Assembly (NCBI RefSeq): GCF_001017435.1
Contig: NZ_CP011371.1
Location: forward strand, 3,782,001 to 3,846,000
Direction of reading: 5' to 3'
DNA from: Caldimonas brevitalea
Lineage (GTDB): Bacteria > Pseudomonadota > Gammaproteobacteria > Burkholderiales > Burkholderiaceae_C
DNA: 64,000 nucleotides
The position numbers were made by a program, and so were the translations under genes. The notes under the pieces are model-generated. The model saw only the letters and a list, made by a program, of their open reading frames with translations. It was not told where the DNA came from and did not search any database. Position 1 is the stretch's first letter, and each line of letters opens with the position of its first letter. Positions 38,642 through 46,929 of this stretch are shown here, in pieces.

Positions 38642-39916
38642 ATGCTGTACCAACTGTATGAAACCCAACGCGCCTTGCTCAGCCCCTTCGCGGAGTTCGC
38701 AAGCGCGTCGTCCAAGCTTTACAGCCATCCCCTGTCGCCGTTCACGCACACCCCGGGTGCTGACCGGGTGGCTGCCGGTTTCGATCTCATGCACCGGTTG
38801 TCGAAGGAGTATGAAAAGCCTCAGTTCGGCATCACCACGGTGAAGGTCGGCGACCTCGACATCGCGGTGCAAGAGCAGGTGGCGGTCGACAAGCCGTTCT
38901 GCCAGCTGCGCCGTTTCAAGCGCTTCACCGACGACGCCGGGCTGTTGACCCGGATGAAGTCGCAACCCACCGTGCTGGTGGTGGCGCCGCTGTCGGGCCA
39001 CCACGCCACCCTGCTGCGCGACACCGTGAAGGCACTGCTGCGCGACCACAAGGTCTACGTGACCGACTGGGTCGACGCCCGCATGGTCCCGCTCGACGCC
39101 GGCCCCTTCCACCTCGACGACTATGTCGAATACGTGCAGGACTTCATCCGCCACATCGGGCCGCACGTGCATGTCATCTCGGTGTGCCAGCCCACCGTCC
39201 CGGTATTTGCGGCGATCTCGCTGATGGCCAGCCGTGGCGAGCAAACGCCGCGGACGATGACGATGATGGGCGGGCCGATCGACGCGCGCAAGAGCCCCAC
39301 GGCGGTGAACAACCTGGCGATGAACAAGAGCTACGAGTGGTTCGAGAACAACGTCATCTACCGTGTGCCGCCGAACTACCCCGGCGCGGGCCGCCGTGTC
39401 TACCCCGGCTTCTTGCAGCACACCGGTTTCGTTGCGATGAACCCGGACCGCCACCTCAGCTCGCACTACGACTACTTCCTCGACCTGGTGCGCGGTGACG
39501 ACGAGAGCGTGGAGGCGCACCGGCGCTTCTACGACGAGTACAACGCGGTGCTGGACATGCCGGCCGAGTACTACCTCGACACCATCAAGACGGTGTTCCA
39601 GGACTTCGCGCTTGTCAACGGCACCTGGAAGGTGCGCGGCGAGCTGGTGCGTCCGCAAGACATCAAGACCACCGCCTTGCTGACCATCGAGGGTGAACTC
39701 GACGACATCTCGGGCGCCGGGCAGACCCGGGTCGCGCACGAGCTGTGCACGGGCATCCCAAAGGGCGAGCAGCCGCACTACACTGTCGAAGGCGCCGGTC
39801 ACTACGGCATCTTCTCGGGCAAGCGCTGGCGCGAGAAGGTCTATCCGATGGTGTCCCGGTTCATCGCCCAGCACGAAACCGCCACCGCCGACGCCCGCGC
39901 CCTGGCGACGACCTGA
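38642..39916 (+). CDS. phaZ: intracellular polyhydroxyalkanoate (PHB) depolymerase
   Basis: This 424-aa depolymerase is of the intracellular PhaZa type that mobilises native PHB granules. It has the Cys nucleophile in [11 protein letters not shown] (C182), as in Ralstonia PhaZa1, in place of the usual lipase Ser. The Asp and His of the triad lie in [14 protein letters not shown] and [14 protein letters not shown]. No signal peptide is present, which fits a granule-bound cytoplasmic enzyme. ATG 38642 has AAAGGG upstream. Confidence 0.95.
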   Translation: MLYQLYETQRALLSPFAEFASASSKLYSHPLSPFTHTPGADRVAAGFDLMHRLSKEYEKPQFGITTVKVGDLDIAVQEQVAVDKPFCQLRRFKRFTDDAGLLTRMKSQPTVLVVAPLSGHHATLLRDTVKALLRDHKVYVTDWVDARMVPLDAGPFHLDDYVEYVQDFIRHIGPHVHVISVCQPTVPVFAAISLMASRGEQTPRTMTMMGGPIDARKSPTAVNNLAMNKSYEWFENNVIYRVPPNYPGAGRRVYPGFLQHTGFVAMNPDRHLSSHYDYFLDLVRGDDESVEAHRRFYDEYNAVLDMPAEYYLDTIKTVFQDFALVNGTWKVRGELVRPQDIKTTALLTIEGELDDISGAGQTRVAHELCTGIPKGEQPHYTVEGAGHYGIFSGKRWREKVYPMVSRFIAQHETATADARALATT

Positions 39917-39999
39917 GCCGGTCCCAGCCGAGGTTGCCGGTCGGGTGCCGGCAGCCTTTGCTCACCTGGGGCGGTTTTACCCGCCTGCCCTGCTGTTCC

Positions 40000-40668
40000 A
40001 TGCTCCCACCCATCGTCACCGCCGAAGCCCTCGACGCCGTGCTGCCGCAAACGCAGTGCACGCGCTGCGGCTACCCCGATTGCCGCGCCTATGCCGAGGC
40101 CATGGCTGCCGGCGACGCGGACATCAACCAGTGCCCGCCGGGCGGCGCGGAAGGCGTGAGCCGACTGGCCGAACTCACCGGGCGGGCCCCGCTGCCGCTC
40201 GACCCCGCGCGGGGTGCCGAGGGGGAGCGACAGTTGGCGGTCATCGATGAAGACTGGTGTATCGGCTGCACGCTGTGCATCAAGGCCTGCCCGGTCGACT
40301 GCATCGTCGGCGCGCCCAAGCAGATGCACAGCGTGGTGGCGAGCCAGTGCACCGGATGCGAGTTGTGTGTGCCGGCCTGCCCGGTCGATTGCATTTCGCT
40401 GGTGTCGGTGACCCCCGGGCGCACTGGCTGGCAGGCCTGGAGCCCGCTTCTCGCTTCTCAAGCGCGGGAGCGCTACGCGTTCCGGGGCGAGCGGATCGCC
40501 CGCGAGAAGCTCGAGAACGAGGCCCGGCTGGCCGCCAAGGCGCAACACAAGCTCGAGCATCTCGAAGCCGAGACCCGACTCACCGACCCGCAGCAGATCG
40601 ACCGCAAGCGCGCGCTGATCGAGGCCGCCTTGCAGCGCGCCCGCGAACGCCGCAGCGGCAGCGGCTGA
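40000..40668 (+). CDS. solitary RnfB/RsxB-like iron-sulfur protein lacking the membrane anchor
   Basis: This 222-aa protein has an N-terminal four-Fe motif ([16 protein letters not shown], later Cys in INQCPPGG) as in RnfB, then two [4Fe-4S] ferredoxin motifs ([15 protein letters not shown] and [15 protein letters not shown]). The usual N-terminal membrane helix of RnfB is absent: the first Cys motif begins at residue 20. A charged helical tail of about 60 residues ([20 protein letters not shown] and on) follows the ferredoxin part. No other rnf/rsx genes are near. It lies 31 nt before nth, as rsx genes do in enteric bacteria. It is probably a soluble electron carrier; the partner is unknown. 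Confidence 0.88.
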   Translation: MLPPIVTAEALDAVLPQTQCTRCGYPDCRAYAEAMAAGDADINQCPPGGAEGVSRLAELTGRAPLPLDPARGAEGERQLAVIDEDWCIGCTLCIKACPVDCIVGAPKQMHSVVASQCTGCELCVPACPVDCISLVSVTPGRTGWQAWSPLLASQARERYAFRGERIAREKLENEARLAAKAQHKLEHLEAETRLTDPQQIDRKRALIEAALQRARERRSGSG

Positions 40669-40699
40669 GCCGGCGGCAGTGCCGCTACACTGCGCCGCC

Positions 40700-41341
40700 A
40701 TGCGCGCATCCGACATCGAGCCCTTCTTCGCCACACTGAAAGCGGCCAACCCGGAACCGAACACCGAGCTGGAATACACCAGCGTGTTCGAATTGCTGAC
40801 CGCTGTGCTGCTGTCGGCGCAGGCCACCGATGTGGGTGTCAACAAGGCGACGCGCCGGTTGTTCCCGGTCGCCAACACGCCGCAGAAGATCCTCGCCTTG
40901 GGGCATGACCGGCTGTGCGAGTACATCAAGACCATCGGCCTGTACCGCAGCAAGGCCAAGCACCTGCTCGAAACCTGCCGCATTCTGTTGGAACAACACG
41001 GCGGCCAGGTCCCGCGTACGCGCGAGGCGCTCGAGGCGCTGCCCGGGGTCGGCCGCAAGACCGCCAATGTCGTGCTCAACGTTGCTTTTGGCGAGCCGAC
41101 CATGGCGGTCGACACCCACATCTTCCGGGTCAGCAACCGCACCGGCCTGGCACCGGGCAAGAACCCGCTGCAGGTGGAGCTGGCGCTGCTGCGCCGCGTG
41201 CCACCGGCCTACCTGGTGGACGCCCACCATTGGCTGATCCTGCACGGCCGCTACGTCTGCGTGGCCCGCAAGCCCTTGTGCTGGAAGTGCCACGTGGCGC
41301 GCTATTGCGACTTCACCCCGAAGACGCTGCCGCCCACCTGA
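40700..41341 (+). CDS. nth: endonuclease III
   Basis: This 213-aa DNA glycosylase/AP lyase removes oxidised pyrimidines. It shows the helix-hairpin-helix LEALPGVGRKTANVVLNVAF with the catalytic Lys, the Asp in VDTHIFRVSNRTG, and the [4Fe-4S] ligands CVARKPLCWKCHVARYC (C-x6-C-x2-C-x5-C). ATG 40700 matches the family start; seven codons upstream is another open start. Its 3' end overlaps that of the convergent cobC by 29 nt. Confidence 0.96.
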   Translation: MRASDIEPFFATLKAANPEPNTELEYTSVFELLTAVLLSAQATDVGVNKATRRLFPVANTPQKILALGHDRLCEYIKTIGLYRSKAKHLLETCRILLEQHGGQVPRTREALEALPGVGRKTANVVLNVAFGEPTMAVDTHIFRVSNRTGLAPGKNPLQVELALLRRVPPAYLVDAHHWLILHGRYVCVARKPLCWKCHVARYCDFTPKTLPPT

Positions 41342-41873
41342 ACCGCCGCAAGGCGCCGTAGCCCGGCGGTGCCGGCCAGTCCGACGCGCGCTCGGGCACC
41401 GGCCGTCCGGCCGACATGAAGGCGAGCGTGTTGATCCAGCCCGCGTGGCCGACGATCAGTAGCGGCGTCGCGTCGCCGTGCTCGCGCAGAAAGGCCTCGC
41501 AACGCCCGAACAACTGCCGCAGCGACTCGCCGCCGCCCGGCGTGTGGTCCGCGAAGCGGTCGCACCAGGCCTGCACCTCGTCAGCACCGATGCCGGACCA
41601 CGAGCGGCCGTCCCAGGCCGCGAAATCGAGTTCGGCCAGGCGCGCGTCACGGCAGTGCTGCCACCCCCAACGGCGCAACCAGGCGCCCACCGCCGCCGCC
41701 CGCTGCAAGCGGGAGGTCCAGATGCGACGCGCCCAACCGTGCCGACGTGCGGCCGCTCGCACCCGGTGCGCCAGCCGCTTCGCCTTGCGCGGGTCGACCG
41801 GCAGGTCGGTGGAGCCGATGCACCGTCCCGCCGCGCCCCGCGGGCGGGGATGGCGCCAGATCACGCACTCCAT
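41313..41873 (-). CDS. cobC: histidine phosphatase, probable alpha-ribazole phosphatase
   Basis: This 186-aa phosphoglycerate-mutase-like enzyme has the phospho-His motif in VIWRHPRP and the second catalytic His in LLIVGHAGWINTL. Arg residues in SRLQRA and the Glu region LAELDFAAWDGRSW fit CobC. It would remove phosphate from alpha-ribazole 5'-phosphate (or adenosylcobalamin 5'-phosphate) to finish the nucleotide loop. The ATG overlaps cobS by 13 nt and it is the last gene of cobUTSC. Confidence 0.88.
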   Translation of the reverse strand: MECVIWRHPRPRGAAGRCIGSTDLPVDPRKAKRLAHRVRAAARRHGWARRIWTSRLQRAAAVGAWLRRWGWQHCRDARLAELDFAAWDGRSWSGIGADEVQAWCDRFADHTPGGGESLRQLFGRCEAFLREHGDATPLLIVGHAGWINTLAFMSAGRPVPERASDWPAPPGYGALRRFRWAAASSG

Positions 41874-42658
41874 CGCCACGTCGCCGCGCACACCAGGTAG
41901 ACCGCGAGTTCGCACAGTTGCTGTGCCGCGCCCAGGCAATCGCCCGTGTAGCCGCCGAGGCGGCGCTGCAGCCAGAGGGCCCAGCAGAGCGTGACGAGGC
42001 CACCGGCGCCGACGGCGGCCAACACCACCGGCAGCGGCAGCCAGCTGCTGCTCGCGCCGGCGGCCGCGGCCGTCCACGCCAGCGCCACGCCCCAGCCGCG
42101 CATCGAGACCTGGCGGGCCAGCGGCTTGGCCTTGGCCTGTGCCAGGTCGCCCGCGTAGGCCATCCAGCGGATCAGGCTGACGGCGGCGGTGCGAGAAGCG
42201 CTGTGGGCCAGCAACAAGGCCCCGGCCGCCACGGGCCACGGCAGCGCGGCCAGGGTCGCCCACTTCAAGCCCAGCATCATCACCAGCCCGATCGCGCCAT
42301 AGGCGCCGATGCGCGAGTCCTTCATGATCTCGAGCGCCCGCTCGCGGCTGACCGCGCCGCCCAGGCCGTCGCATACATCGGCCCAGCCGTCTTCGTGGAA
42401 GGCCCCGGTGATGAGCAGGGTCGCCGCCATCGACAAGCCCGCCGCAACTGTCGGCGGCCATAGCAGGGCCGCCACGGCGTAGACCGCCGCGGCGTACAGG
42501 CCGACCAGCGCACCCACCAGTGGAAAGTGGCGGGCGCTCGCGTGCAGCCAGGCATCGCGGTAGCCCATCCAGCGCAGCCATCGCCCGGGCAATGGCACCC
42601 GGGTCAGGAACTGCCAGGCGATCAGCGCCAGTCGCAGTTCGTGTGCGGCGGCCCTCAC
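41861..42658 (-). CDS. cobS: adenosylcobinamide-GDP ribazoletransferase (cobalamin synthase)
   Basis: This 265-aa polytopic membrane enzyme joins adenosylcobinamide-GDP and alpha-ribazole (phosphate). The signature is GAFHEDGWADVCDGLGG, with metal-binding Asp/His/Glu, and RALEIMKDSRIGAYG. The start is GTG 42658, which overlaps the stop of the last repeat mini-ORF (GTGA) and has GGAGG seven bases upstream, inside the repeat. CobS translation is therefore probably coupled to reading through the repeat array. Confidence 0.93.
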   Translation of the reverse strand: MRAAAHELRLALIAWQFLTRVPLPGRWLRWMGYRDAWLHASARHFPLVGALVGLYAAAVYAVAALLWPPTVAAGLSMAATLLITGAFHEDGWADVCDGLGGAVSRERALEIMKDSRIGAYGAIGLVMMLGLKWATLAALPWPVAAGALLLAHSASRTAAVSLIRWMAYAGDLAQAKAKPLARQVSMRGWGVALAWTAAAAGASSSWLPLPVVLAAVGAGGLVTLCWALWLQRRLGGYTGDCLGAAQQLCELAVYLVCAATWRWSA

Positions 42659-42906
42659 TGGAGAACCTCCGCGCGATGCACTGCGGTGCGAGCGCCTCCG
42701 GGCGGCCGAGCGACGCTCATTCGATAACCTCCGTGCTGCGCACTGCGGTGCGAGCGCCTCCGGGCGGCCGAGCGGCGCTCATTCGGCAACCTCCGTGCTA
42801 CGCACTGCGGTGCGAGCGCCTCCGGGCGGCCGAGCGGCGCTCATTCGGCAACCTCCGTGCTACGCACTGCGGTGCGAGCGCCTCCGGGCGGCCGAGCGGC
42901 GCTCAT
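42655..42906 (-). other. chain of four overlapping 21-codon mini-ORFs linking cobT to cobS
   Basis: Each repeat encodes a mini-ORF on the minus strand: 42906-42841, 42844-42779, 42782-42717 and 42720-42655. All read MS[A/V]ARPPGGARTAV followed by a short tail (TEVAE, TEVAE, TEVIE, AEVLQ). The cobT stop overlaps the first ATG (ATGA), each mini-ORF stop overlaps the next ATG (ATGA), and the last overlaps the cobS GTG (GTGA). A GGAGG lies seven bases before each internal start and before cobS. Whether the peptides are made or useful is unknown; the layout is at least a coupling device for ribosomes moving from cobT to cobS. Confidence 0.6.
42656..42906 (-). repeat. four tandem 62-bp repeats between cobT and cobS
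   Basis: The same 62-bp unit occurs four times in a row (the shared block AACCTCCG on the plus strand begins at 42664, 42726, 42788 and 42850). The two cobT-proximal copies are identical; the third differs at a few bases and the cobS-proximal copy at several, where it merges into the cobS ribosome site. There are no spacers between units. Sixty-two is not a multiple of three, so every copy is in a different reading frame from the one before. A diverged relative occurs at 62623. Confidence 0.97.
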
Positions 42907-43970
42907 ACCACCGCCGTCCGCTCCGAAACACCGGCCGACTCGAAGCTCGCCATCTCGTCGAGGAGGCGCAAGCTCGAAACGATCAGCGGCCACGCGAGTG
43001 CTCCGCCCGAGCCTTCCCCCAAGCGCATCTGCAAGTCGAGCAGTGGCTCGGCCCGCAGGTGCTGCAGCAGCAGGCCGTGGCCTCGCTCGCCCGAACGGTG
43101 GGCGAACACGCAGTAGTCGAGCACCGACGGCGCCAGCACCGATGCGACCAGCATTGCCGCGCTCGTGATGAAGCCGTCGACGACGATCAGGCGGCGCTCG
43201 TGGGCGGCCTGCAGCGCAGCGCCGACCATCATCGCGATTTCGAAGCCGCCGAACGCCGCGAGCACCTCGAGCGGCGCCCGCGCCGCCTGGTTCGTTTGCA
43301 GCGCGCGCCGCAGCACCGCCTGCTTGTGCGCCAAGCCGGCGTCGTCCAGGCCGGTGCCGCGGCCGACACAGTCTTCGATCGGCAGCCCACACAGTCGCGC
43401 CATCAGCAGCGACGCACTGGAGGTGTTGCCGATGCCCATCTCGCCCAGCAACACCGCATTGCCAGGCCGCTCACGCACCGTCTCGCCGCCGGCCGCCAAC
43501 GCAGCCTCGCATTGCGCGACGCTCATCGCCGGGCCGCTGCTCGCGTCCTGGGTCCCGGCAGCGATCTTGCGCAGCTGCAAACCGGGCCGCGGCTCGAAGG
43601 TATGGCGCACGCCGGCATCCACCACCGTCAGGGCCAAATCGTGCTGCCGGGCGAGCACGCTGACGGCGGCGCCGCCGGCGAGAAAGTTCTCGACCATCTG
43701 CCACGTGACATCGCTCGGATAGGCCGACACCCCTTGCTCGGCCAGCCCGTGGTCGCCAGCGAACACCAGCAGCTGCGGCTGCACCAGTTGCGGCGCTGCC
43801 CGGCCTTGTATCAGCCCGATCTGGACCGCCAGGCGCTCCAGTCGGCCGAGCGAGCCCAAAGGTTTTGTTTTGCAGTCGAGCAGATGCTGCAGGCGCGCCG
43901 CCAGTGCGTCGTCGGCGACGGCGGCGATGGCGGGCAAGACAAAACGGGAAGAGGCAAAGTGGTCCGTCAT
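42903..43970 (-). CDS. cobT: nicotinate-nucleotide:dimethylbenzimidazole phosphoribosyltransferase
   Basis: This 355-aa enzyme activates 5,6-dimethylbenzimidazole with nicotinate mononucleotide to make alpha-ribazole phosphate. It shows KTKPLGSLGRLE near the start, FAGDHGLAEQGVSAYP, GEMGIGNTSSAS, and the catalytic Glu in MRLGEGSGGALA. Length is normal. It lies 13 nt after cobU, and its TGA overlaps the first repeat mini-ORF. Confidence 0.95.
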   Translation of the reverse strand: MTDHFASSRFVLPAIAAVADDALAARLQHLLDCKTKPLGSLGRLERLAVQIGLIQGRAAPQLVQPQLLVFAGDHGLAEQGVSAYPSDVTWQMVENFLAGGAAVSVLARQHDLALTVVDAGVRHTFEPRPGLQLRKIAAGTQDASSGPAMSVAQCEAALAAGGETVRERPGNAVLLGEMGIGNTSSASLLMARLCGLPIEDCVGRGTGLDDAGLAHKQAVLRRALQTNQAARAPLEVLAAFGGFEIAMMVGAALQAAHERRLIVVDGFITSAAMLVASVLAPSVLDYCVFAHRSGERGHGLLLQHLRAEPLLDLQMRLGEGSGGALAWPLIVSSLRLLDEMASFESAGVSERTAVV

Positions 43971-43983
43971 GTTCTCTCGTTGT

Positions 43984-44559
43984 TCAGTGGCTCGGGCCGG
44001 CCGCCCACGGCGCCGGCTTGATCGGCATCGCGAGGCCCGCGACCATCAGGGTCACGTGGCTCGCGATGGCGGCGATGTCCTGGTGCAAACGGCCGAGGCT
44101 GTCGACCACCTCGCGTGCTTGCGGCCCCATCGGTGTCACGCCCCAGCCGATTTCGTTGGACACCAGCAGCACCTGGCCCTGCACGCCGCGCAAGGCGTCG
44201 AGCAAGGCTTGCACGGCGGGCGCCGCCGCATGCGACGGCAGGCCGGGCGGAGGGCACAGCAGCTGGCTCAGCCACAGCGTCAAACAGTCCACCAGCACGC
44301 AGCGCCCTCGACCCGATTGCTCCGCCACCACACGGGCCAGTGCGGCGCTCTCCGGTGGCAACTCTACCGTCTGCCAGCGCGCGGGGCGCGTGCGACGGTG
44401 ATGGGCGATACGCTCGCGCATCTCGTCGTCGCCGGGCCACGCCGTTGCCACATACACCACCTGCGCGCCGTCGCGCTCGCACTGCGCTGCCAGCAGCTCC
44501 GCATGACGGCTCTTGCCCGAGCGCGCACCGCCCAGGATCAGATGTACCGACGAGGTCAT
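43984..44559 (-). CDS. cobU: adenosylcobinamide kinase / adenosylcobinamide-phosphate guanylyltransferase
   Basis: This 191-aa bifunctional P-loop enzyme phosphorylates adenosylcobinamide and adds GMP. It has the P-loop LILGGARSGKSRHAE, the guanylylated His region ERIAHHRRTRPARWQTVE, CLTLWLSQLL, and LLVSNEIGWGVTPMG. ATG 44559 is preceded by AAGGAG with good spacing; the frame is open to 44592. It heads the cobUTSC group. No cobalamin riboswitch consensus is visible in the 156 nt between it and the divergent zapB-like gene. Confidence 0.94.
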   Translation of the reverse strand: MTSSVHLILGGARSGKSRHAELLAAQCERDGAQVVYVATAWPGDDEMRERIAHHRRTRPARWQTVELPPESAALARVVAEQSGRGRCVLVDCLTLWLSQLLCPPPGLPSHAAAPAVQALLDALRGVQGQVLLVSNEIGWGVTPMGPQAREVVDSLGRLHQDIAAIASHVTLMVAGLAMPIKPAPWAAGPSH

Positions 44560-44715
44560 CGCACTCCTTGAGGATGGAAGCACCGCCCCCATCTGAGCCG
44601 CGAGCGTGTCGTCGTAGCGCTGCGCGTTTGCGTTCTATCTGGGGCACCCCTTCCGGGTGGATGCCGCGTGAATTGTAAGAGCGCGTTCTACAATGGCCCA
44701 AGAGGATGCCCGCCC

Positions 44716-44943
44716 ATGTCACAGACCGATGAACTCGCGGACCGCGTGGAACGCTTGCTGATGCGCTACGAGGAACTCAAGCGTACGAACGCGCTGCTCG
44801 AGCAGCAGCTGGCCAGCGTGACCGCCGAGCGCGACAGCCTGCGCTCCCGGCTCAGCGCGGCACGCCACCGCATCGACGCGCTGCTCGAACGCCTGCCCGA
44901 GACGTCCAGCCCCGCGCCCGGCGGCGAAAAGGAGCGCGGATGA
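44716..44943 (+). CDS. small ZapB-like coiled-coil protein (TIGR02449 family)
   Basis: This 75-aa protein is a single heptad coiled coil from about residue 5 to 60 (DELADRVERLLMRYEELKRT and TNALLEQQLASVTAERDSLR) with an acidic/Gly tail. It matches the TIGR02449 type encoded just before zapA in many proteobacteria. It overlaps zapA by four bases (ATGA). A part in cell division beside ZapA is likely from context. The ATG 44716 has AGAGGA upstream. Confidence 0.85.
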   Translation: MSQTDELADRVERLLMRYEELKRTNALLEQQLASVTAERDSLRSRLSAARHRIDALLERLPETSSPAPGGEKERG

Positions 44944-45260
44944 AGCAGCTCGAAGTGACCATCATGGGACAGAGCTACATCCTCGCCTGCACCGAGGGTG
45001 GCGAAGTGGCGCTGCTGGAAGCGGTGAACCACGTCGACCGCGAGATGTGCGCGATACGCGATGCCGGCAAAGTGAAGGCGCGTGAGCGCATTGCGGTGCT
45101 GGCGGCCTTGAACGTGGCTTACGAACTCGCGCAACGGCCTGCGGCCGCTGCGCCCGCGCCGCGCCGCGAAGAAGCGCCGGCCGGCCCCACAAGCACAGAT
45201 GTGAGCCAGTTGATACGACGTGTCGACGAAGCCCTAGGACAAGACGGGCGACTGATCTGA
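44940..45260 (+). CDS. zapA: cell division protein ZapA
   Basis: This 106-aa FtsZ-associated protein begins MKQLEVTIMGQSYILACTEG, the usual fold start. The helical part (VALLEAVNHVDREMCAIRDAGKV and RERIAVLAALNVAYELA) follows. It cross-links FtsZ filaments at the septum. The C-terminal helix is shortened and joined through an Ala/Pro-rich stretch. The 6S RNA gene follows, as in other proteobacteria. Confidence 0.93.
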   Translation: MKQLEVTIMGQSYILACTEGGEVALLEAVNHVDREMCAIRDAGKVKARERIAVLAALNVAYELAQRPAAAAPAPRREEAPAGPTSTDVSQLIRRVDEALGQDGRLI

Positions 45261-45276
45261 GCCCCTGCTACGCGCG

Positions 45277-45282
45277 TAGAAT
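45277..45282 (+). promoter_or_regulatory. -10 element of the 6S RNA promoter
   Basis: TAGAAT lies seven bases before the predicted RNA 5' end at 45289. No good -35 hexamer is seen 17-18 bp upstream. Confidence 0.55.
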
Positions 45283-45288
45283 TGCCCA

Positions 45289-45468
45289 TGTCCGTCGCGT
45301 TCGCAGGAGTTTTATATTTCCTTGAACCGATGCTCTTTGAGCAAGGGCTTGGAACATCGTCCTGCTGGTGCGATCGTCTCGCGTCAGATGAACCCGAAGC
45401 TTGACTGACCTCGCCCACCTGAATCCCCTGGGTTCAGGAATGCGGCTCCTGGTTCGTGGCGGACACCT
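45289..45468 (+). ncRNA. ssrS: 6S RNA
   Basis: The segment after zapA can form the long 6S-type rod. Terminal stem TGTCCGTC (45289-45296) pairs with GGCGGACA (45458-45465), then CAGGAG (45304-45309) with CTCCTG (45446-45451). The conserved-type CCTTGAACCGATG block follows a T-rich bulge, and a 9-bp hairpin CCTGAATCC/GGGTTCAGG (45418-45438) matches the 3'-side hairpin next to the central bubble. Length (about 180 nt) and position after zapA fit. 6S RNA mimics an open promoter and holds the housekeeping RNA polymerase in stationary phase. Confidence 0.85.
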
Positions 45469-45613
45469 TCTACCTTCACCGTGGCATCGGCTCCCCCGTT
45501 GTGGCCTCTGCGCCGTGCACACGGTCCCCGCCTACCGTCGCTGGCCCGTCGGCCCGATCCTCCGCGGCGCGCCACGCTTGCGTGCGCTGCGCCGGGCGTG
45601 CTTCACTGACGCG

Positions 45614-46078
45614 ATGAACTATTGGTTGATGAAGAGCGAGCCCGACGAGTGCTCGATCGACGACCTGGCCGCAGCACCGTCGCAGCGCGTGCCGTGGACC
45701 GGGGTGCGCAATTACCAGGCCCGCAACTTCATGCGCGATGCCATGCAGGTGGGCGACGGCGTGCTGTTTTATCACTCCTCCTGCGCGGTCCCCGGCATTG
45801 CCGGCCTGGCGCGGGTGGCGTCGCCCGCCTACCCCGACGCCACGCAGTTCGACCCGCACAGCCCCTATTTCGACCCCAAATCGAAGCGAGAATCACCTCG
45901 CTGGCTGCACGTCGACGTCGAGTTCGAGCGCAAGACCCGGCTGCTGCCGCTGCAGACCTTGCGTGCCACGCCGGCCCTGGCCGGGATGCAGTTGCTGCGC
46001 CCCGGCAGCCGGCTGTCGATCACGCCGGTCACGCAGGACGAGTGGCATTTGATACTTTCGCTGTTGGAGAGTTCTTGA
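45614..46078 (+). CDS. EVE domain-containing protein
   Basis: This 154-aa EVE (PUA-like) protein begins MNYWLMKSEPDECSIDDL and contains WTGVRNYQARNFMRDAM, GVLFYHSSC and WLHVDVEF, all typical. EVE domains bind modified bases or RNA; the cellular role is not defined. ATG 45614 is chosen over the longer open frame, which would run through the 6S RNA. Its TGA overlaps the TTG start of the next gene. Confidence 0.93.
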   Translation: MNYWLMKSEPDECSIDDLAAAPSQRVPWTGVRNYQARNFMRDAMQVGDGVLFYHSSCAVPGIAGLARVASPAYPDATQFDPHSPYFDPKSKRESPRWLHVDVEFERKTRLLPLQTLRATPALAGMQLLRPGSRLSITPVTQDEWHLILSLLESS

Positions 46079-46890
46079 ATATCGAATGGTGGTTGGTCGC
46101 CGAGCTGTTGGTGCTCGGCGGGTGCACCGGCTTTCTGGCCGGCCTGCTCGGCATCGGCGGCGGCATGCTGATGGTGCCGTTCATGACGCTGATCCTGTCG
46201 CACCGAGGCGTGCCGGCCGACATGTCGGTCAAGATGGCGATCGCGACGTCGATGGCGACGATATTGTTCACGTCGATTTCCAGCGTCCGCGCGCACCACA
46301 AGCGCGGCGCCGTGCGCTGGGATCTGGTGCGCGGGCTGGCGCCGGGCATCGTGCTCGGCGGCCTGCTCGCCGGTGCCGGCATGTTCGCCTTGCTGAAAGG
46401 CCAATCGCTGGCGTTGATCTTTGCCGTCTTCGTCGGCTTCTCGGCCACCCAGATGCTGCTGGACAAGAAACCCGCCCCGACGCGCCAGATGCCCGGCGCC
46501 GTCGGGCGCACCGCGGCGGGCGGTGGCATCGGATTCATCTCGGGACTGGTCGGGGCCGGTGGCGGCTTCATTTCGGTGCCGTTCATGACCTGGTGCAATG
46601 TGCCGATCCACAACGCGGTCGCCACCAGCGCAGCGCTCGGGTTCCCGATCGCGCTGGCCAACACCGTCGGCTATGTCGCCGGCGGGTGGGGGTTGCCCAG
46701 CCCCTTGCCGGGCGCGGTCGGCTACCTCTATCTGCCGGCCCTGCTCGTCATCGCCTCGTCCAGTGTGCTGTTCGCCCCGCTGGGCGCCCGCACGGCGCAT
46801 GCGATGAACGTCAAGCAGTTGAAGCGCGCGTTCGCGTGTGTGCTCTACCTGCTCGCCGCCTACATGCTCTACAAGGGGGTGCGCGGCTGA
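46075..46890 (+). CDS. TauE/SafE-family sulfite exporter-like permease
   Basis: This 271-aa membrane protein has about eight helices in two halves, each with the family Gly-rich motif (LAGLLGIGGGMLMVPFM and ISGLVGAGGGFISVPFM). TauE/SafE proteins carry sulfite, sulfoacetate or related anions across the inner membrane; the substrate here is unknown. The start is probably TTG 46075, overlapping the EVE stop (TTGA), with GGAGAG upstream; no suitable ATG exists before the first motif. Confidence 0.88.
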   Translation: MNIEWWLVAELLVLGGCTGFLAGLLGIGGGMLMVPFMTLILSHRGVPADMSVKMAIATSMATILFTSISSVRAHHKRGAVRWDLVRGLAPGIVLGGLLAGAGMFALLKGQSLALIFAVFVGFSATQMLLDKKPAPTRQMPGAVGRTAAGGGIGFISGLVGAGGGFISVPFMTWCNVPIHNAVATSAALGFPIALANTVGYVAGGWGLPSPLPGAVGYLYLPALLVIASSSVLFAPLGARTAHAMNVKQLKRAFACVLYLLAAYMLYKGVRG

Positions 46891-46929
46891 GCCTCACCGC
46901 CGGCCCCGCCGGCCGGGCGACCGGCGCCC

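Noticed and set aside
42655..42906. CRISPR array
   Set aside because: The four units are directly adjacent with no spacers, and no cas gene is present.
44560..44715. cobalamin riboswitch upstream of cobU
   Set aside because: The interval is short, serves two divergent genes, and shows no B12-box-like sequence or the expected multi-stem layout.
45401..45613. N-terminal extension of the EVE protein
   Set aside because: It would run through the 6S RNA; the conserved MNYWLMKSEP start is at 45614.
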